This document shows, piece by piece, positions 5,837 through 8,219 of a stretch of DNA of 8,219 bases (position 1 is the stretch's first letter; each line of letters starts with the position of its first letter). The notes below the pieces were generated by a model. The model made no database searches, was not told the origin of the DNA, and saw nothing but the letters and a program-made list of their open reading frames with translations. The position numbers were made by a program, and so were the translations under genes. Source of the DNA: an uncultured bacterium (GTDB lineage: Bacteria > Bacillota_I > Bacilli_A > RFN20 > CAG-826); NCBI GenBank assembly GCA_949290725.1, contig CASEST010000096.1:1-8219 (forward strand), written 5' to 3'.

Positions 5837-5865
5837 ATTATATAGAATATTAAAAATTATTTAAA
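5837..5865 (-). promoter_or_regulatory. Promoter of the zinc-ribbon/TIGR04076 gene pair
   Basis: TTTAAA (5865-5860), a 17-bp spacer and TATAAT (5842-5837) repeat the architecture of the tcdA promoter exactly. The -10 box ends ten bases before the ATG, giving a predicted leader of only about 3-4 nt and no room for a ribosome site. Confidence 0.55.
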
Positions 5866-5875
5866 CAAAACTTTT

Positions 5876-5918
5876 AAAGAAAATAGCCAGTTCTTTTTAA
5901 ATAAGAAACTGGCTATTT
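5876..5918 (-). terminator. Terminator of the M18 aminopeptidase gene
   Basis: A 12-bp stem AAATAGCCAGTT (5881-5892) pairs with 5907-5918; allowing one bulged A, the stem extends inward through TTCTT/AAGAA. On the minus strand the stem is followed by TCTTT. It lies 19-56 bp after the aminopeptidase stop and just upstream of the zinc-ribbon promoter, insulating the two. Confidence 0.75.
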
Positions 5919-5936
5919 ATTAAGCTAATTATTAAA

Positions 5937-7310
5937 TTATTTAATCGATTTAATAAATTGAGAATAAGCTAAATAAGCTTCGTATAAGTCAACTTTAGAG
6001 ACGATCTCCATTGGGGCATGCATATTTAAAACAGCGATACCAGCGTCGATAACATTCATATTTAAATTAGCGAGAATATAAGCGATAGTTCCTCCGCCGC
6101 CTTGGTCAACTCTTCCTAATTCAGAAGTTTGATAATTAATATTATTATCATCTAAAACTTTTCTAAGTTTAGCGATAAATTCAGGATTGGCATCATTACA
6201 ACCAGCCTTTCCTCTACTTCCGGTATATTTATTAAAAACAATTCCTTTTCCTAAATATGCACTATTTTTAAGTTCATTAACACCTAAAAATAATGGATCA
6301 ACACCAGCTGAAACATCGCTAGATAACATATTAGAATTAGTTAAAGTTTCTCTTAAAGCTAAATCTAAAACTGAAGATTTATTTTCTAAAACTAAAAGTT
6401 TAGCAATAATATTTTCAAAGAAGCGAGATTGAGCACCTGTTGCTCCGATACTACCTACTTCTTCTTTATCAACTAAAATAGTACAAGCAGTGCGAGCAGG
6501 AACTTCATTTAAATCTAAAATTGCTTTTAAAGAAGTATAAGCGCAGCAACGATCATCATGTCCATAACCAGCGACCATTGAACGGTCTAAACCATAATCT
6601 TTGCTCTCGCCTTGTGGAACAATCTCTAATTCAGCCGAAAGGAAATCCTCTTCTTCAATATCATATTTTTCTTTTAATAATTTTAAAATGTTAGCTTTAA
6701 CAGGTTCTTTTTCTTCTCCTTTTAAAGGAATTGAACCAATAGTTAAATCTAAATTTTCACCTTCAATAACATTAGCAGCTTTCTTTTGAAGTTGATCGGC
6801 AGATAAATGAATCAATAAATCAGAGATGCCTAAAACAGGATCATTTTCATTATCACCAATATTAATATCAACTGTAGTTCCATCTTTTTTACAAACTACC
6901 CCAATTAATGCAAGAGGAATAGTTACCCATTGATATTTTTTAATTCCGCCATAATAGTGAGTATCTAATAAGGCAAAATTGGTAGCTTCATATAGTGGAT
7001 TTTGCTTAATATCGATACGAGGTGAATCAATATGAGCTCCTAAAATATTAAGTCCGTTTGAAAGAGGCTCACTACCAATAACAAATAAGGCAATATTTTT
7101 ACCTCTATTAGTTACAAAAACTTTATCTCCAGGTTTTAATGAAGTAACTGCATCTAAATTTTTAAAACCATGTTCTAAAGCTAAAGCAGCACTTTCTTTA
7201 ACAACCAATCTTTCAGTTTTTCCAAAAGTTAAAAACTTTTTGTAACCTTCTGCAAAATCAAAAATGACGCTTTTATCATCATATTTTTCCCAAGCATATT
7301 TACTATACAT
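5937..7310 (-). CDS. M18-family aminopeptidase (aspartyl aminopeptidase type)
   Basis: 457 aa, cytoplasmic dinuclear zinc exopeptidase that removes N-terminal residues (often acidic) from peptides. Metal and catalytic positions are all present: H93 and D95 in GAHIDSPR, bridging D252 in GHDDR, general base E283 with E284 in DKEEVGS, D332 in SDVSAG, and H431 in LNMHAPMEI. The RVDQGGGGT motif is also intact. Length and N-terminus (YAWEKYD) fit bacterial ApeA/ApeB-like members; family members form dodecameric shells, known from relatives and not visible here. The start has a good AAAGGAG (about 7323-7317) seven bases upstream. It is monocistronic, with its own terminator. The upstream side abuts the truncated transposase, so its control region may have been altered by that insertion. 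Confidence 0.94.
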   Translation of the reverse strand: MYSKYAWEKYDDKSVIFDFAEGYKKFLTFGKTERLVVKESAALALEHGFKNLDAVTSLKPGDKVFVTNRGKNIALFVIGSEPLSNGLNILGAHIDSPRIDIKQNPLYEATNFALLDTHYYGGIKKYQWVTIPLALIGVVCKKDGTTVDINIGDNENDPVLGISDLLIHLSADQLQKKAANVIEGENLDLTIGSIPLKGEEKEPVKANILKLLKEKYDIEEEDFLSAELEIVPQGESKDYGLDRSMVAGYGHDDRCCAYTSLKAILDLNEVPARTACTILVDKEEVGSIGATGAQSRFFENIIAKLLVLENKSSVLDLALRETLTNSNMLSSDVSAGVDPLFLGVNELKNSAYLGKGIVFNKYTGSRGKAGCNDANPEFIAKLRKVLDDNNINYQTSELGRVDQGGGGTIAYILANLNMNVIDAGIAVLNMHAPMEIVSKVDLYEAYLAYSQFIKSIK

Positions 7311-7316
7311 ATTTTT

Positions 7317-7358
7317 ACTCCTTTACATATCAAAAATAGTTTATACGTTTTTAAAAAC
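7317..7358 (-). promoter_or_regulatory. Upstream region of the M18 aminopeptidase: ribosome site and possible -10 box
   Basis: The minus strand has AAAGGAG close to the ATG and a TATAAA (7345-7340) about 30 bases upstream that could be a -10 box; no convincing -35 sits at the right distance. A perfect 12-bp palindrome GTTTTTAAAAAC (7347-7358) lies just upstream. Placement of the -10 is tentative; the ribosome site is clear. Confidence 0.4.
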
Positions 7359-7385
7359 TAGTAAAGTGATTTAATAAAAAAATAA

Positions 7386-8037
7386 TTAATTTTAAAGTTT
7401 TCGTCAAATAACAAAGATTTTGCAGATTACTTAAAACAATTAGAGAAAGACGCATTGAAAAAGCTAAACAGATTATTGCTACTCCTTCAAAATTTAATAA
7501 GCAAACATCTAAAGATGGAAAACAATATATTAAAAAAATTTCATACGATAAAAATGGTGAAATTATAAACAAAAACTCAGCCTTGATTTAAGAAAAATTG
7601 AAGAAGAAGAAAAATATGATGGGTATTACGCATTAATTACGAGTTCAATTGATGAGGATCCAAAAAAGATAATAGCAATTAACAAAAAAAGATGGTCAAT
7701 TGAAGATTGCTTTAGAGTCTTAAAAACATACCTAAAAGCAAGACCAGTTTACTTAACTAAAGACGAAAGAATAAGAACTCATTTTCTTATAAACTTTGTG
7801 TGTTTAACAATTTTGAAATTAATTCAAAAGAAACTAAAAGTAAAATTATCTAAAGAAGAAACAACGATTGAAAAGATTATTGATTCTCCAAGAGAGTTAC
7901 AAGTAATCAAGATTAACGAAGGATTTTATGTTAATGGGAATGTAAACAATCTAGCAAAGGAAATATCGCAAATGTTTAATCTTTCACTAGATAAGAAATT
8001 CTTAAAGCGAAAATATTTAACCACCTTGGTTGACTAA
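7386..8037 (+). pseudogene. IS1634-type (IS4-like DDE) transposase remnant, 5'-truncated and frameshifted
   Basis: About 215 C-terminal codons remain of an enzyme normally about 530-600 aa. Three frames join end to end. The first is open from 7386 and gives KDFADYLK; the second, from about 7433, gives TIRERRIEKAKQIIATPSKF and stops at TAA 7589-7591; the third gives LDLRKIEEEEKYDGYYALITSS and RWSIEDCFRVLKT and stops at 8035-8037. Each junction needs a one-base loss. The third segment holds the family signature (YDGYYxLIT, RWxIExxFRxLK with the catalytic Glu, RPVY, RIxxHFLI). The first two catalytic Asp residues are in the missing part, so it cannot be active. The C-terminal region is otherwise well preserved, implying fairly recent decay. 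Confidence 0.85.
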
Positions 8038-8064
8038 CTACAAAATTTTGAGAAATTAAAGTTT

Positions 8065-8103
8065 AAAAAAGACCAATATTTATCGATGTTTCGGTCTTTT
8101 TTT
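8065..8103 (+). terminator. Rho-independent terminator after the transposase remnant
   Basis: AAAAAAGACC (8065-8074) pairs with GGTCTTTTTT (8093-8102) around an 18-nt loop and runs into the T-tract. It lies 27 bp after the transposase stop and may be part of the element. Confidence 0.7.
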
Positions 8104-8219
8104 ATTACTTATTTTGTCATACTTGAGATATATAATAAGAGTATTTTAATTTATCTTTTAGTACATTAAAAAAATTCTTATTATTTAATAAATTAAAAAG
8201 TAATAAATATTAATTATTA
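8104..8219. other. AT-rich intergenic DNA to the window edge
   Basis: No open frame of note on either strand; stops are dense in all frames. A plus-strand TATAAT (8131-8136) is present, but the only -35-like hexamer (TTGTCA, 8114-8119) is 11 bp away, too close for a standard promoter. No RNA gene or terminal repeat of the IS could be recognised. Confidence 0.6.

Noticed and set aside
6187..6789. Two plus-strand frames (81 and 62 codons) inside the aminopeptidase gene
   Set aside because: Antisense shadows; the minus-strand gene has all catalytic motifs.
7351..7572. 73-codon minus-strand open frame rich in hydrophobic residues
   Set aside because: It lies antisense to the transposase remnant, whose plus-strand translation has clear family homology; the hydrophobicity is the shadow of A-rich codons.
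8104..8219. Plus-strand promoter around 8114-8136
   Set aside because: TTGTCA and TATAAT are only 11 bp apart, the DNA is nearly pure A/T, and no gene start follows within the window.
1..8219. CRISPR array, tRNA or rRNA genes, toxin-antitoxin or phage-defence operon
   Set aside because: No regularly spaced repeats, no cloverleaf-like or conserved rRNA sequence, and no defence-type domain was seen on reading both strands.

Overview
The window is AT-rich chromosomal DNA from a low-GC Gram-positive lineage, most likely Bacilli or a Mollicutes relative (uncultured gut Bacilli/RF39-type or Acholeplasma-like). The evidence is short tight operons, strong AGGAGG ribosome sites on some genes, TTTAAA/TATAAT promoters and Firmicutes-like proteins. 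The Trp codons I checked are all TGG and no intact gene ends in TGA (seven TAA, one TAG), so the Mycoplasma-type code in which TGA means Trp is unlikely. Species cannot be named from the sequence.

Layout, left to right. 1-87 looks like the right end of an IS3-family (IS150-group) element: the last codons of a transposase and a terminal-repeat-like sequence. Two back-to-back hairpins (94-168) separate it from a four-gene minus-strand operon read 3858 to 235: a TcdA/ThiF-type E1-like enzyme, formate-tetrahydrofolate ligase (fhs), a KdpE-like response regulator, and a flavodoxin-fold protein with a four-cysteine motif. The 101-bp gap 3859-3959 holds divergent promoters on a 25-bp A/T palindrome. 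From it the plus-strand XTP/dITP diphosphatase gene reads right (3960-4550) and ends in a hairpin shared with the convergent minus-strand pair 5826-4568: a zinc-ribbon protein with two C-terminal membrane helices, then a TIGR04076-type small protein. Next is an M18 aminopeptidase (7310-5937, minus) with its own terminator. The right end (7386-8037, plus) is a 5'-truncated, frameshifted IS1634-type transposase, followed by a terminator and about 115 bp of AT-rich DNA without a gene.

Function. Most genes are housekeeping: one-carbon activation (Fhs), tRNA t6A cyclization (TcdA-like), nucleotide-pool sanitation (RdgB/HAM1) and peptide degradation (M18). No phage defence system, CRISPR array, toxin-antitoxin pair, RNA gene or evident new system was found. 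The points most worth following are: a response regulator whose phospho-acceptor Asp is Glu and which has no kinase nearby; an Fhs with Lys at a normally Tyr active-site position; promoters whose -10 box lies 7-10 nt from the start codon, suggesting leaderless or near-leaderless mRNAs; three gene junctions of the form stop-NN-ATG; and IS remnants at both ends.
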